From Amycolatopsis sp. MtRt-6 (lineage in GTDB: Bacteria > Actinomycetota > Actinomycetes > Mycobacteriales > Pseudonocardiaceae): a stretch of 64,000 nt of DNA. The stretch spans positions 124,001 to 188,000 of the forward strand of contig NZ_JADWPD010000006.1 in NCBI RefSeq assembly GCF_017308975.1, given 5' to 3'. Below the pieces are notes generated by a model. That model saw only the letters and a program-made list of their open reading frames with translations, was not told the DNA's origin and did not search any database. Below are positions 21,220-29,721 of this stretch, piece after piece; positions within the stretch are counted from its first letter, which is position 1, and each line of letters opens with the position of its first letter. The position numbers and the translations under genes are program-made.

Positions 21220-21534
21220 TCAGCCTCCCGTGCGGTAACGGTCCCGCGTGGATTGCAGCGCCTTCGTCGCCACCACGCCGCTACCCGCGGCGACGATGAT
21301 CGCGAAGACGTCCAGCGTCGGTCCCCCGGCCGTGAGCAACCAGGCGAACAGCGAGGCCGCGGTGGTACCGCCGGCAACGGCCCACCTGCTCCTGACGTAC
21401 TGCGCGACCGGGGCGCCCCCGGCACGCTTACCCGCCGCGTTGTTCAGCAGCGCCAGATACCCCACATGGCCCAGCGCGGCCAGCACGCTCGCGAGCGCGA
21501 CGATGACGGCGATGAGGTTCACGAGCCAGTCCAT
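21220..21534 (-). CDS. Small membrane protein, unknown function
   Basis: 104 residues with three hydrophobic segments (WLVNLIAVIVALASVLAALG, VAGGTTAASLFAWLLTAGG and LDVFAIIVAAGSGVVATKAL) and a short basic tail. No catalytic or binding motif is recognised. It lies between the chorismate mutase gene and a hairpin terminator on the same strand, 65 bp from the former, so it could be the last gene of that unit. The function is unknown. Confidence 0.6.
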   Translation of the reverse strand: MDWLVNLIAVIVALASVLAALGHVGYLALLNNAAGKRAGGAPVAQYVRSRWAVAGGTTAASLFAWLLTAGGPTLDVFAIIVAAGSGVVATKALQSTRDRYRTGG

Positions 21535-21599
21535 GAACCCAGTCTGCCCGCTCCCGGGCCGCGAACGCCTCGGGGAAGTCCCCGAATTCGCCGCAACCG

Positions 21600-21896
21600 T
21601 TACCGGCCGAGCCGCCCGCGTCCCAGGCTCAGCAGCGCCATGGCCAGCTGCCGGCCTTCCGGGCCGAGCTCCCGGTAGCGCGCGAGCACGTCCATCTCGC
21701 GGTTGTAGACGATGCGCGTGCCGCCGGCGGCCATCCGCGCGGCGCCGATCGTCTTGGACACCTCGACCCGGCGTTTCACCAGCCGCAGGATCTCCTTGTC
21801 CAGCCAGTCGATCTCCTCGCGGAGCGACGCGATGTCGTCGCCCGCGGGGGTGTGCTCGGCGGGCTGGCCGTCGGCGTTCGTCGCGTGTGCGTTCAT
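21600..21896 (-). CDS. Chorismate mutase, AroQ type (Rv0948c-like)
   Basis: 98 residues from ATG 21896 with AAGAGG upstream. It converts chorismate to prephenate, the branch point to Phe and Tyr. The all-helical AroQ fold is visible: LREEIDWLDKEILRLVKRR, EVSKTIGAARMA and REMDVLARYRELG. The short length, and its location before pcrA, match the intracellular M. tuberculosis enzyme Rv0948c (AroQ-delta), which is activated by DAHP synthase. From memory that enzyme ends GRLGH; here the end is GRLGR, so the partner-contact tail differs at the last residue. An upstream in-frame start would add 32 low-complexity residues and is less likely. Confidence 0.9.
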   Translation of the reverse strand: MNAHATNADGQPAEHTPAGDDIASLREEIDWLDKEILRLVKRRVEVSKTIGAARMAAGGTRIVYNREMDVLARYRELGPEGRQLAMALLSLGRGRLGR

Positions 21897-22058
21897 CGGG
21901 ACCTCTTCCTCGAAGCCCGGACCCGGCCCCAGGGACGGCGACAGCCCCGGGGTCCGCGGACTCCGGGGCTGGTGTGATGGCGGTTCGGGCACTACGCGAT
22001 CACGGGAGCCGGAGTCCGGGTCCCGTAAAAAAATCGCTCCGTGTGGTGCCGCATGCGA

Positions 22059-22484
22059 TCAGTATGGCACAGCGGCGCGGGGGCGCTCCCGGGCCGAGCG
22101 CACCCGAGCATGAACCAAGAGGCTCACCGCGAGCCAGAACACCGGGAACGCCGGCCAGAAGAACCCGGCACCCAGCACCGCCCAGCGGACGATCACCAGC
22201 ACCGCGACCGCGACCACCACGGCGAGGTGGACGCGCAGGGCCGGATGGCGCCGCAGCACCGCCCGGCTGAGCGGGAAGCCGGCGGACGGCGGCGCGGGCC
22301 GCGGCAGGTCGGCGGTGAGCGCGCCGAGTTCGTCGGTGAACCGCGCGGCGTACACGCGGCCGAGGCGTTCTTCGACCTCTTCGAGGGTGAGCCGGCCTTC
22401 GGAGCCGGCGGTCTGGACGGCGGTGGCGACGCGTTCGCGATCGGCGTCGGCGGCCCGGATGCGGGCGGAGCGGGTGTCTTCCAT
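22059..22484 (-). CDS. DUF1707 domain membrane protein
   Basis: 141 residues from ATG 22484. The N-terminal 55 residues are the SHOCT-like DUF1707 domain: RIRAADADRERVATAVQTAG, then GRLTLEEVEERLGRVYAAR and DELGALTADLP. Two hydrophobic helices follow (VHLAVVVAVAVLVIVRWAVL and FFWPAFPVFWLAVSLLVHA) with a basic tail. DUF1707 proteins are widespread in actinobacteria and are thought to be membrane-associated regulators; no reaction is known. Confidence 0.85.
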   Translation of the reverse strand: MEDTRSARIRAADADRERVATAVQTAGSEGRLTLEEVEERLGRVYAARFTDELGALTADLPRPAPPSAGFPLSRAVLRRHPALRVHLAVVVAVAVLVIVRWAVLGAGFFWPAFPVFWLAVSLLVHARVRSARERPRAAVPY

Positions 22485-22832
22485 GCCGATCGATGCTCCG
22501 CGCGGAGAGCCCGCGGCGCGTCGGACGCCAGGCGGCACCTTCCGCTACGCCCGGCGCCGTAGCCGCTCTCGCGCGAGCCACCGCGGCGGCCCACCCGCGG
22601 CGCCGTCCGTCCGCGGGCCGCGGTGGAACGCCACCCGCCCGCTGGCCCGCCCACCCCGCCCGTTGGCGCGCGCCCGCCCGCCGGCCGGCGCGCGAGCCGC
22701 CGCGGCGACAGCTCACCCGCGCGGCCGTCCGTCCGCGGGCCGCGGTGGAACCCCACCCCGCCCGACACCGCACCACCCGCGTCGACACGCTGTGCCGCAC
22801 TCCCACCCACCCGGGGTAGCGTGGACGCCACG
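22485..22832. other. 348-bp very GC-rich intergenic region with a duplicated 28-mer
   Basis: This lies between the divergent DUF1707 and pcrA genes and should hold both promoters. A 28-bp sequence beginning GCCGTCCGTCCGCGGGCC is present twice (22602-22629 and 22724-22751), 122 bp apart, in direct orientation, and similarity continues a few bases downstream of each. The rest is almost entirely G and C with no plausible gene. Confidence 0.6.
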
Positions 22833-25247
22833 ATGGACACCCTCTTCGATCTCCCCGCCGCGACCCCTGTGCGCAAGCCCGCCGCCGGCGGGCAGGCCGA
22901 GCTGCTCGACGACCTCAACCCCGCCCAGCGCGAAGCCGTCACCCACGCCGGTGGCCCGCTGCTGGTGGTGGCGGGCGCGGGATCGGGCAAGACCCGGGTG
23001 CTGACCCGCCGGATCGCCTACCTGCTCGGGCAGCGCCGCGTGCACCCCGGCGAAATCATGGCGATCACGTTCACCAACAAGGCCGCCGCCGAAATGCGCG
23101 AGCGCGTCGCCGCCCTCGTCGGGCGCCGCGCGAACGCCATGTGGGTCTCGACGTTCCACTCGATGTGCGTGCGGATCCTGCGCCGTGAAGCCAAAACGCT
23201 GGACATGTCGTCGAGCTTCTCCATCTACGACTCGGACGACACCAAGCGGCTGATCACCTTGGTGGCGCGGGATCTCGACATCGACCCGAAGCGCTACGCC
23301 GCCCGCACGCTCGCCGTGCACATCTCGAACCTGAAGAACGAGCTCACCGACCCCGAGACGGCGGCGGCGAACGCGGGCAACGACCTCGAGCGCCGCGTCG
23401 CCGAGGTCTACGGCGAGTACCAGCGGCGGCTCAACCAGGCCAACGCCTTCGACTTCGACGACCTCATCATGCGCACGGTTTCGCTGCTGCAGGCGTTCCC
23501 GGACGTCGCCGAGTACTACCGGCGGCGGTTCCGCCACGTGCTGGTCGACGAGTACCAGGACACGAACCACGCGCAGTACACCCTGGTCCGCGAGCTGGCC
23601 GGGACCGCGCCGAACGAGGCGGGTGTCGAGCCGGCCGAGCTGGTCGTCGTCGGCGACGCCGACCAGTCGATCTACGCCTTCCGCGGCGCGACGATCCGCA
23701 ACATCGAGGAGTTCGAGCGGGACTTCCCGAACGCGCACACCATCCTGCTGGAGCAGAACTACCGGTCCACGCAGACGATCCTGTCCGCGGCCAACGCCGT
23801 CATCGAGCGGAACCCGAACCGCCGGGCGAAGCGGCTGTGGACGGATTCGGGCGACGGCGAGAAGATCGTCGGCTACGTCGCGGACAACGACCACGACGAA
23901 GCCGCGTTCGTCGCGGGCGAAATCGACGCGCTGGCGGAGAAGGGCGAAGCCGACTACTCCGACGTCGCCGTCTTCTACCGCACCAACAACCAGTCCCGCG
24001 TCTTCGAAGAGATCTTCATCCGGCTCGGCCTGCCGTACAAGGTCGTCGGCGGCGTGCGGTTCTACGAGCGCCGCGAGGTCCGCGACATGATCGCGTACCT
24101 GCGCGTGCTGGCGAACCCGGAGGACACGGTCAGCCTGCGGCGCGTCCTGAACGTGCCCAAGCGCGGCATCGGCGACCGCGCCGAGGCCGTCGTGGCGACG
24201 CACGCCGAGCGCGAGCGGATCTCGTTCGCGCAGGCGCTGCGGGACGCCGTCGAGGGCAGGGTGCCGCTGCTGAACCCGCGCTCGGTCAAGGCGATCGGCG
24301 GGTTCGTGGCGCTGCTCGACGAGCTGGGCACGCTGGTCGCCGACGGCGCGGAGGTGCACGACGTCCTGGCCGCCGTGCTGGACAAGACCGGCTACCGCGT
24401 CGAGCTCGAGGAGTCGGACGACCCGCAGGACCACACGCGGGTGGAAAACCTGGACGAGCTCGTGACCGTCGCCCGGGAGTTCACCGAGATCACCGCCGAG
24501 GTCGTCGCGGACGAGAACGCCGAGCTGGTCGTCGAGGAGGGCGTCCCGGCGCCCGGCTCGCTGCCGGCGTTCCTCGAGCGCGTGTCGCTGGTCGCGGACG
24601 CCGATTCGGTGCCCTCGCCCGACGGCGGCGAGGAAGGCGACGGCGGTGCCGGCGTGGTCACGCTGATGACCGTGCACACCGCGAAGGGCCTGGAGTACCC
24701 GGTGGTGTTCTGCACCGGTTGGGAGGACGGCGTTTTCCCGCACATGCGGGCGCTGGGCGACCCGACCGAGCTGGCCGAGGAACGGCGGCTCGCGTACGTC
24801 GCGATCACGCGCGCCAGGAAGCGGCTGTACGTCTCGCGCGCGATCACGCGCTCGGCGTGGGGCCAGCCGTCGATGAACCCGGCTTCGCGGTTCCTCGACG
24901 AGCTGCCGCCGGACCTCGTCGACTGGCGGCGGCTGGAGCCGTCGAGCAGCGGCTTCGGCTCGTTCGGCTCCGGTTCGCGCGGGACACCGCGGGCGGCGAC
25001 CACCTGGGGCGGCCGCCGGTCTGCTTCGCCGTCTTCCTCGGGCACGCCGTCGTTCGGCAAGGGCTGGAAGGACACGGTGGCGCTGAAGCTGGACGTCGGC
25101 GACCGCGTCAGCCACGACAAGTACGGCCTCGGCACGGTGATCTCCTGCGACGGCGTCGGCCCGCGCGCGACGGCCACGATCGACTTCGGCGCGGCGGGCA
25201 AGGTCCGCCTGATGCTGATCGGCAGCGTCCCGATGGTGAAGCTCTAG
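22833..25247 (+). CDS. pcrA: ATP-dependent DNA helicase UvrD/PcrA
   Basis: 804 residues from ATG 22833. This is a superfamily 1A 3'-5' helicase for repair and replication restart. The motifs are in order: LNPAQREAVTHAGGPLLVVA (Q motif), GAGSGKTRVL (Walker A), TFTNKAAAEM (Ia), VDEYQDTN (Walker B), GDADQSIYAFRGA (III), EQNYRST (IV), LMTVHTAKGLEYPVVF (V) and VAITRARKRL (VI). The C-terminus has a Tudor-like segment (VGDRVSHDKYGLGTVIS) that in PcrA binds RNA polymerase. Its position between the chorismate mutase and M23 genes matches uvrD1 in M. tuberculosis. A hairpin follows the stop. Confidence 0.96.
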   Translation: MDTLFDLPAATPVRKPAAGGQAELLDDLNPAQREAVTHAGGPLLVVAGAGSGKTRVLTRRIAYLLGQRRVHPGEIMAITFTNKAAAEMRERVAALVGRRANAMWVSTFHSMCVRILRREAKTLDMSSSFSIYDSDDTKRLITLVARDLDIDPKRYAARTLAVHISNLKNELTDPETAAANAGNDLERRVAEVYGEYQRRLNQANAFDFDDLIMRTVSLLQAFPDVAEYYRRRFRHVLVDEYQDTNHAQYTLVRELAGTAPNEAGVEPAELVVVGDADQSIYAFRGATIRNIEEFERDFPNAHTILLEQNYRSTQTILSAANAVIERNPNRRAKRLWTDSGDGEKIVGYVADNDHDEAAFVAGEIDALAEKGEADYSDVAVFYRTNNQSRVFEEIFIRLGLPYKVVGGVRFYERREVRDMIAYLRVLANPEDTVSLRRVLNVPKRGIGDRAEAVVATHAERERISFAQALRDAVEGRVPLLNPRSVKAIGGFVALLDELGTLVADGAEVHDVLAAVLDKTGYRVELEESDDPQDHTRVENLDELVTVAREFTEITAEVVADENAELVVEEGVPAPGSLPAFLERVSLVADADSVPSPDGGEEGDGGAGVVTLMTVHTAKGLEYPVVFCTGWEDGVFPHMRALGDPTELAEERRLAYVAITRARKRLYVSRAITRSAWGQPSMNPASRFLDELPPDLVDWRRLEPSSSGFGSFGSGSRGTPRAATTWGGRRSASPSSSGTPSFGKGWKDTVALKLDVGDRVSHDKYGLGTVISCDGVGPRATATIDFGAAGKVRLMLIGSVPMVKL

Positions 25248-25272
25248 CCGGCACACCACTCGTCCGAGTGAA

Positions 25273-25303
25273 TCCGGCGGCGATCTCCCCGATCGCCGCC
25301 GGA
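25273..25303 (+). terminator. Hairpin after pcrA
   Basis: A perfect 13-bp stem, TCCGGCGGCGATC (25273-25285) with its complement (25291-25303), and a 5-base loop, begins 25 bp after the pcrA stop. No T-run follows. It separates pcrA from the LexA-boxed gene. Confidence 0.6.
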
Positions 25304-25338
25304 ATCGTCGTACCCACCCGGTACAACTGACCCTGCGA

Positions 25339-25354
25339 TCGAACAAAGGTTCGA
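25339..25354. promoter_or_regulatory. LexA (SOS) box before the 25373 gene
   Basis: TCGAACAAAGGTTCGA is a perfect match to the actinobacterial LexA palindrome TCGAAC-N4-GTTCGA. It ends 18 bp before the GTG of the small gene at 25373, where a repressor would block the promoter or transcript start. Confidence 0.85.
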
Positions 25355-25372
25355 CGAAGGGAGTAGTGTGGT

Positions 25373-25765
25373 GTGGACGCGGTGCTGTTTGGCCTGCTGG
25401 CCGAAGGGGTACAGAAATATCTGCGAGGAGTCCTGGGGACGACGGTTCCGGATCGGGGTCGGGAACCTGCGGGGACTTCGGGAACTCCTACGCGTGCGGG
25501 AGCGGAGGCGTGCCGGCTGGCCGCCGCCTGGCGAGCGCTGCTCAGGCAGCACGAGCTCGGCGCGGACGGGCGTTGTGTCACCTGCGGCCGGGGACGCCGC
25601 TGGACGACCAGGGCCCGGAGCGCCGCGCGTGTCCGCTCCGCGGGGGGCGCGGGGGGAGCCGTGCCCTGGGGCTGGCTGCCGGTGCGGCGGCCGGCGGAGC
25701 TCTGCACGGTGTGGCAGATCGCGGTGGCTTACTTCATCCGGCGGCTGCCGGGCGGGCAGCGGTAG
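25373..25765 (+). CDS. Small hypothetical protein with CxxC motif, putative SOS gene
   Basis: 130 residues from GTG 25373, preceded by AAGGGA. I do not recognise a named family. The N-terminus is mildly hydrophobic (MDAVLFGLLAEGVQKYL); the centre has LAAAWRALLRQHELGADGRC and VTCGRGRRW, where the CxxC could bind zinc or act in redox; the C-terminus has CTVWQIAVAYFIRRLPGG. The middle is Arg-rich and basic, consistent with nucleic-acid binding (inference). A perfect LexA box sits 18 bp upstream and pcrA precedes it, so a role in the DNA damage response is plausible. Confidence 0.7.
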   Translation: MDAVLFGLLAEGVQKYLRGVLGTTVPDRGREPAGTSGTPTRAGAEACRLAAAWRALLRQHELGADGRCVTCGRGRRWTTRARSAARVRSAGGAGGAVPWGWLPVRRPAELCTVWQIAVAYFIRRLPGGQR

Positions 25766-26039
25766 GCGGTTGCGCGCGCTGAGGGGCCCGTGGCGCGGTT
25801 TTCCGGCGCTGGGGGTGGTTCCGGCCGCGCGGAGAGTCTTCGCTCGCTCTGGCGGCGATTCCGTGGCGGGTCGCCGCCGGTGGCCGTCCTGGTTGTTGTT
25901 CCGGGCGGCGGGTGTCCGCACACGCGTGGCCGAGGAGTGCCTTCGGTCTGCGGCGGCGGATCATGGTGCTACGACCGGGTTTCCGGTGTTTTCGCCCGCC
26001 TGGCGGTCGGTGCCGGCGGGCGGGTGGGGAACGAGCGGA
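25766..26039. other. 274-bp intergenic region
   Basis: This lies between the convergent LexA-boxed gene and the M23 peptidase gene. It is GC-rich, with no convincing reading frame or strong hairpin that I can see. Confidence 0.5.
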
Positions 26040-26867
26040 TCAGATGACGACGCCGCGCGCGGCCAGCCAGGGCCGGGGGTCGATCTTCTTGGTGCCGTTC
26101 AGCCACACCTCGAAGTGCAGGTGCGGGCCGGTGCTCTGGCCGCGGTTGCCGATCTCGGCGATCTGCTGGCCGCACTTGACCTTCTGTCCCGCCTTGACGG
26201 AGAAGCTGTTCATGTGGCCGTAGACCTGGATCGTGCCGTCGTCGAGCTGGATCTTGACCCAGAGGCCGAAGCCACTGGCCGGGCCGGCCTCGATCACGGT
26301 GCCGTCGGAGGCGGCGTAGATCGGGGTGCCGATCGAGTTGGCGATGTCGATGCCGAGGTGGCTCGTGCCCCACCGGGCACCGAAGCCCGAGGTGAAGGTG
26401 CCGTGCGCGGGCAGGCAGGTCTTGGGGCGAGCGGCTTCTTCGGCGGCCTTCTTGGCGGCGTCGGCTTCGCGCTGCTCACGGGCCTGGGTGATGGAGGCGC
26501 TGTCGGCGAGCTTGGCGGCCTCGGCGGAGGCGTCGACGGCGTGGCCGGTCGGCAGGAGCTCGGGGGCACCCCCGGAGCCCGCACCTCCCGCGGTCAGCGA
26601 AGCGCTGGCGTCCTGGCTGTTGGCCAGCGGCGTGACGGCGGTGTTGGAGTCGGTGACTGTCTTGAGGGTCGAACCCGCAGCAGCGGCGGCGAACGCACCA
26701 GCCGCAACAGCGGCAACCACGACACGGCCGCGAAGGGCCGAAGAGGGCGGGGCGATGCGGTGCGCACCCCGGACACGGACGACCGCGCCTTCGAGCGCGT
26801 CCTTCAGTGCCGGGGAAGGAGCTTGGCCGCCGGGGGAGCGGTGTGAAGCCAAGACAGGGCCTTCCAT
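26040..26867 (-). CDS. M23 family metallopeptidase (LytM-type)
   Basis: 275 residues. A basic N-terminus is followed by a hydrophobic signal or anchor segment (VVVAAVAAGAFAAAAAG), an Ala/Glu/Lys-rich helical linker (about 115-147) and the LytM domain. The zinc site is complete: SHLGIDIAN (His170, Asp174) and GPHLHFEVW (His249, His251), with VYGHMN (His218) as the partner catalytic His. These enzymes cut peptidoglycan cross-links or, when inactive, activate amidases; this one looks active. Its place between pcrA and sucC matches Rv0950c. No clear ribosome site precedes ATG 26867, so the start is uncertain. Confidence 0.9.
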   Translation of the reverse strand: MEGPVLASHRSPGGQAPSPALKDALEGAVVRVRGAHRIAPPSSALRGRVVVAAVAAGAFAAAAAGSTLKTVTDSNTAVTPLANSQDASASLTAGGAGSGGAPELLPTGHAVDASAEAAKLADSASITQAREQREADAAKKAAEEAARPKTCLPAHGTFTSGFGARWGTSHLGIDIANSIGTPIYAASDGTVIEAGPASGFGLWVKIQLDDGTIQVYGHMNSFSVKAGQKVKCGQQIAEIGNRGQSTGPHLHFEVWLNGTKKIDPRPWLAARGVVI

Positions 26868-27276
26868 CGTCGGGGAGCCGGGTCGAGGACTGCGGGCGGG
26901 GGAACCCGGTGAGCCAACCTCGGGGGTGGTTTGCTCGGCGTCCTACTTCGTGACCTGACTGTAATGGGGACCCCGGGACAGTAACGAAGGGGTACCGCTG
27001 TCGGCAAGATGTGCCCCCGCTGTCGGCCGAACGGGTGGAGGCGGCAGAGCGTTCACCTGTGGAAATCACCCAAAGTTAGACCCTGTTTACGGCGTTCGGT
27101 GTGACTTGCCTTACAGGCTTGCGCGCCTTCCGAGAGCCTCGAAAGGCCGTCTCCCGGTCTTGGCGGCGCCCGGAGACCGGAATAAAGGTTTGCGAGAGGA
27201 GGTTGAAGCGCATTCGACGACTCGCGCCCCGGCGACGCTCCCCGGAGGTCCGGGCCTTGCTAGCGTCGCGGGCAAT
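26868..27276. other. 409-bp divergent intergenic region before the M23 gene
   Basis: This separates the M23 peptidase gene from the membrane protein gene at 27277. It has AT-richer patches (around 26960 and 27060-27080) likely to be promoters, and inverted repeats near 26890-26935 that could form a structured leader for the M23 transcript. I could not match it to a known riboswitch by eye. Confidence 0.4.
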
Positions 27277-29721
27277 ATGCCCCCACGCGCAGAGCCTCCC
27301 CCCGGAAGCACCCCCGAACCCCGCCTGGACCCCCAAGCGCGAGGATCGGCCAATCCGGCCCGGCCGGAAGCCGACGCCCCATCCCCGGCCACCACCCCCG
27401 AGGCGGCCGCGAGCCCCGCGGCGGGCTCGGCGGACACCGGTCGCTCTGCGGAGGGGCATGGTGAGCCCCTGACGGAGCCGTTCACCAGCCAGACGGGGCA
27501 GAAGCCGGGCGGGCCCTCGGAGCCCGAGACCACCCCGGGAGAGCGCGGCGGCGAAGCGGGCTCTGCGGGCCGGTCGGCCGAGCCGCCCACCGAGCCGTTC
27601 ACGAGCAGCCGAGCCGGGCAGGAATCCGCCGAGCTCTCGCGGCCCGCCCCCGGCGCGCGCGGCGGTGAAGCCGGTTCTGCGGGCCGGCCGGCCGAGCCGC
27701 CCACCGAGCCGTTCCCCGGCAGCCGAGCCGGGCAGGAGACCGCCGCGCGAACCGCCGCCACCGGCTCGACCGAGCCCTCGAGCCCCGGCCGAGCCGCGCA
27801 AGCATCCCCAAAGCCCCCGCAGCCCACCACCCCCCGCGGCTCCGCGACCGGCAAGCAACCCGCCACCCCCCGCGGCTCCGCGACCGGCAAGCAACCCGCC
27901 ACCCCCAGCGGCTCCGCGACCGGCAAGCAACCCGCCACCCCCAGCGCCTCCGCGACCGGCAAGCAACCCGCCACCCCGCGAAGCGCCGCGACCACCGAAC
28001 CCCCCACCTGGGCCGACGACACCGCGAACCTCACCCCCGCCCTCACCCTCGCCGGACTGGGCGCCGTCGCCCTCGCCGCGGCCGCCTTCGTCCCCGTCTC
28101 TCCCGCCGCCGGTCCCGGGTTCACCAGCTGGCCCTGGCTGGCCCTGCTCGCGCTCGGCCCCGTCGCCGCCGCCGTGTGGTTTGCCGGCAAACGGCCCGCG
28201 CTCGGTGGGGGGCTGCTCCTCGGGCTCGCCGCCCTCGCTCCCGGGCGGCTGGTCCTCGACCTCCAGTTCGCCGTCAACGGCCCCCTCACCATCCGGCCCG
28301 AGCTCTACCTGCCGGACCGGTTCCTCGGCAGCTCGTCCGTCGGCGCCGGGTTCTGGCTGCTCGTCGCCGGGCACCTGCTCACCGGGGCCGCCGGGGTTGC
28401 CGCCTGGCGGGCCCTCCGGAGTCACGACGAACCCGAACGACGGCGCTGGCGGCTGCTCGTCCCGCTGCTCGCCGTCGTCGCCGGGGCCGGGCTGCTCACC
28501 GCTCCCGTCCACTCCGACACCGGCTTCCTGCTCGCCCGCGCCGCTTTCGAAGGGCCGTGGCCCGCCCTCGGCGGCTACCTCCTCCTCGCCGCCGCGCTGC
28601 CGCTGGCCGCCGCGCTCGCGCTCGCCGCTCCGGCCGAACACGTTGCGCGCGGTGCGCTCGGCGGGCTGGCCGCCGCGGCCTTCGGGGTGGCCGCGCCGCC
28701 CGTTCTCGCCGGGCTCTTCCGGGACGACCTGCACGTCACCTGGGGACCCGTCCTCACCCTCCTGGCGACGGCCGGCATCGCCGGACTCGCGGCCACCCGG
28801 CTGACCGAAGCCACCGAAAGCACCGAGAAGACCGACCTCGCCGGCACGGCGAAACTGCCCAGCCTCTTCTGGTGGCGGCTCACCACCGGCCTGCTCGGCC
28901 TCGCCACCACACTCGCCGCGCTCATCGGCGCCTTCGCCCCGCAGGTCGCCGTCACCGCGCTCAACCCGGGCGCCGTCACGCCGGTCAGCGCCGCCGCCGA
29001 CAGCCCCGCCCGGTGGTTCCTCCTCGTCGCCGCCGTCGTGCTCGCCGTTCCCGCCGCCGGGGTGCTCGTCCCGCGGACCGCCGCCGTCGCGCGGCCGGTG
29101 CTCGGCGTCGCCTGGGCCGGGATCGTGCTCGCCGGCACCGCCGTCCTCAACACCGCGCTGACCGCCACCCAGGCCGGCAACCTCGCCGGCTTCGGGGGCA
29201 CTGCCGCGCCCGTCTTCACCTACGACCTGGGCGCCGGTGCCGCCGGGACGTTCGTCGCGCTCGTGCTCGCCGTTCTCGCCGCGCTCGCCGCCGCCGGCAC
29301 CGGGGTCGTCGAACGCGAGGACGCCGGGGAGGACGCCGGCCGCGGCAACGTCCTCGCTCCCGCCGTGGCCGGCGCGATCCTGGCCGTCGCCGCGTTCGGG
29401 CTGCCCGTCTTCGCCGTTCCCGGCTACGCCGCCGCCGGCCTCTGGTCGCGCTTCGACACCCCGTCGTGGGGCCTGCTGACCGCCGCCGCGGTCGTCGTCG
29501 GCGCGGCCGCGCTCGCGACGCGGTCCCGGCCGAAGCCGGCCGCCGCGCTGCTCGCCGGGGCCGCCCTGCTCACCGCGCTGCACGCCGCCGAACTGCCGCT
29601 CGTCGGCGGCTCGCTGGGCGGCGCGAGCCCGGCCACCGGGTTCTGGGTCGCGCTCGCCGCCACGGCCGCGCTGCTGGTCGCCGCCGGCCTGGCCGTCGCC
29701 GGGGGACGCCGTGCGCCGTGA
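27277..29721 (+). CDS. Large multi-pass membrane protein with repeat-rich N-terminus
   Basis: 814 residues from ATG 27277. About 240 N-terminal residues are Pro/Ala/Gly/Glu-rich. They include two or three copies of a longer unit (GGEAGSAGR, AEPPTEPF, SRAGQE) and four 12-residue repeats of the type TPRGSATGKQPA, encoded by four 36-bp units at 27829-27972. The rest has about 13 hydrophobic segments beginning at LTPALTLAGLGAVALAAAAF. No transporter or enzyme signature is recognised. The downstream cobalamin-type gene overlaps it by 11 bp, so the two are coupled. The function is unknown. Confidence 0.7.
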   Translation: MPPRAEPPPGSTPEPRLDPQARGSANPARPEADAPSPATTPEAAASPAAGSADTGRSAEGHGEPLTEPFTSQTGQKPGGPSEPETTPGERGGEAGSAGRSAEPPTEPFTSSRAGQESAELSRPAPGARGGEAGSAGRPAEPPTEPFPGSRAGQETAARTAATGSTEPSSPGRAAQASPKPPQPTTPRGSATGKQPATPRGSATGKQPATPSGSATGKQPATPSASATGKQPATPRSAATTEPPTWADDTANLTPALTLAGLGAVALAAAAFVPVSPAAGPGFTSWPWLALLALGPVAAAVWFAGKRPALGGGLLLGLAALAPGRLVLDLQFAVNGPLTIRPELYLPDRFLGSSSVGAGFWLLVAGHLLTGAAGVAAWRALRSHDEPERRRWRLLVPLLAVVAGAGLLTAPVHSDTGFLLARAAFEGPWPALGGYLLLAAALPLAAALALAAPAEHVARGALGGLAAAAFGVAAPPVLAGLFRDDLHVTWGPVLTLLATAGIAGLAATRLTEATESTEKTDLAGTAKLPSLFWWRLTTGLLGLATTLAALIGAFAPQVAVTALNPGAVTPVSAAADSPARWFLLVAAVVLAVPAAGVLVPRTAAVARPVLGVAWAGIVLAGTAVLNTALTATQAGNLAGFGGTAAPVFTYDLGAGAAGTFVALVLAVLAALAAAGTGVVEREDAGEDAGRGNVLAPAVAGAILAVAAFGLPVFAVPGYAAAGLWSRFDTPSWGLLTAAAVVVGAAALATRSRPKPAAALLAGAALLTALHAAELPLVGGSLGGASPATGFWVALAATAALLVAAGLAVAGGRRAP

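Noticed and set aside
26868..27100. c-di-AMP riboswitch before the M23 gene
   Set aside because: I could not align the conserved elements by eye, so it is not listed as a feature.
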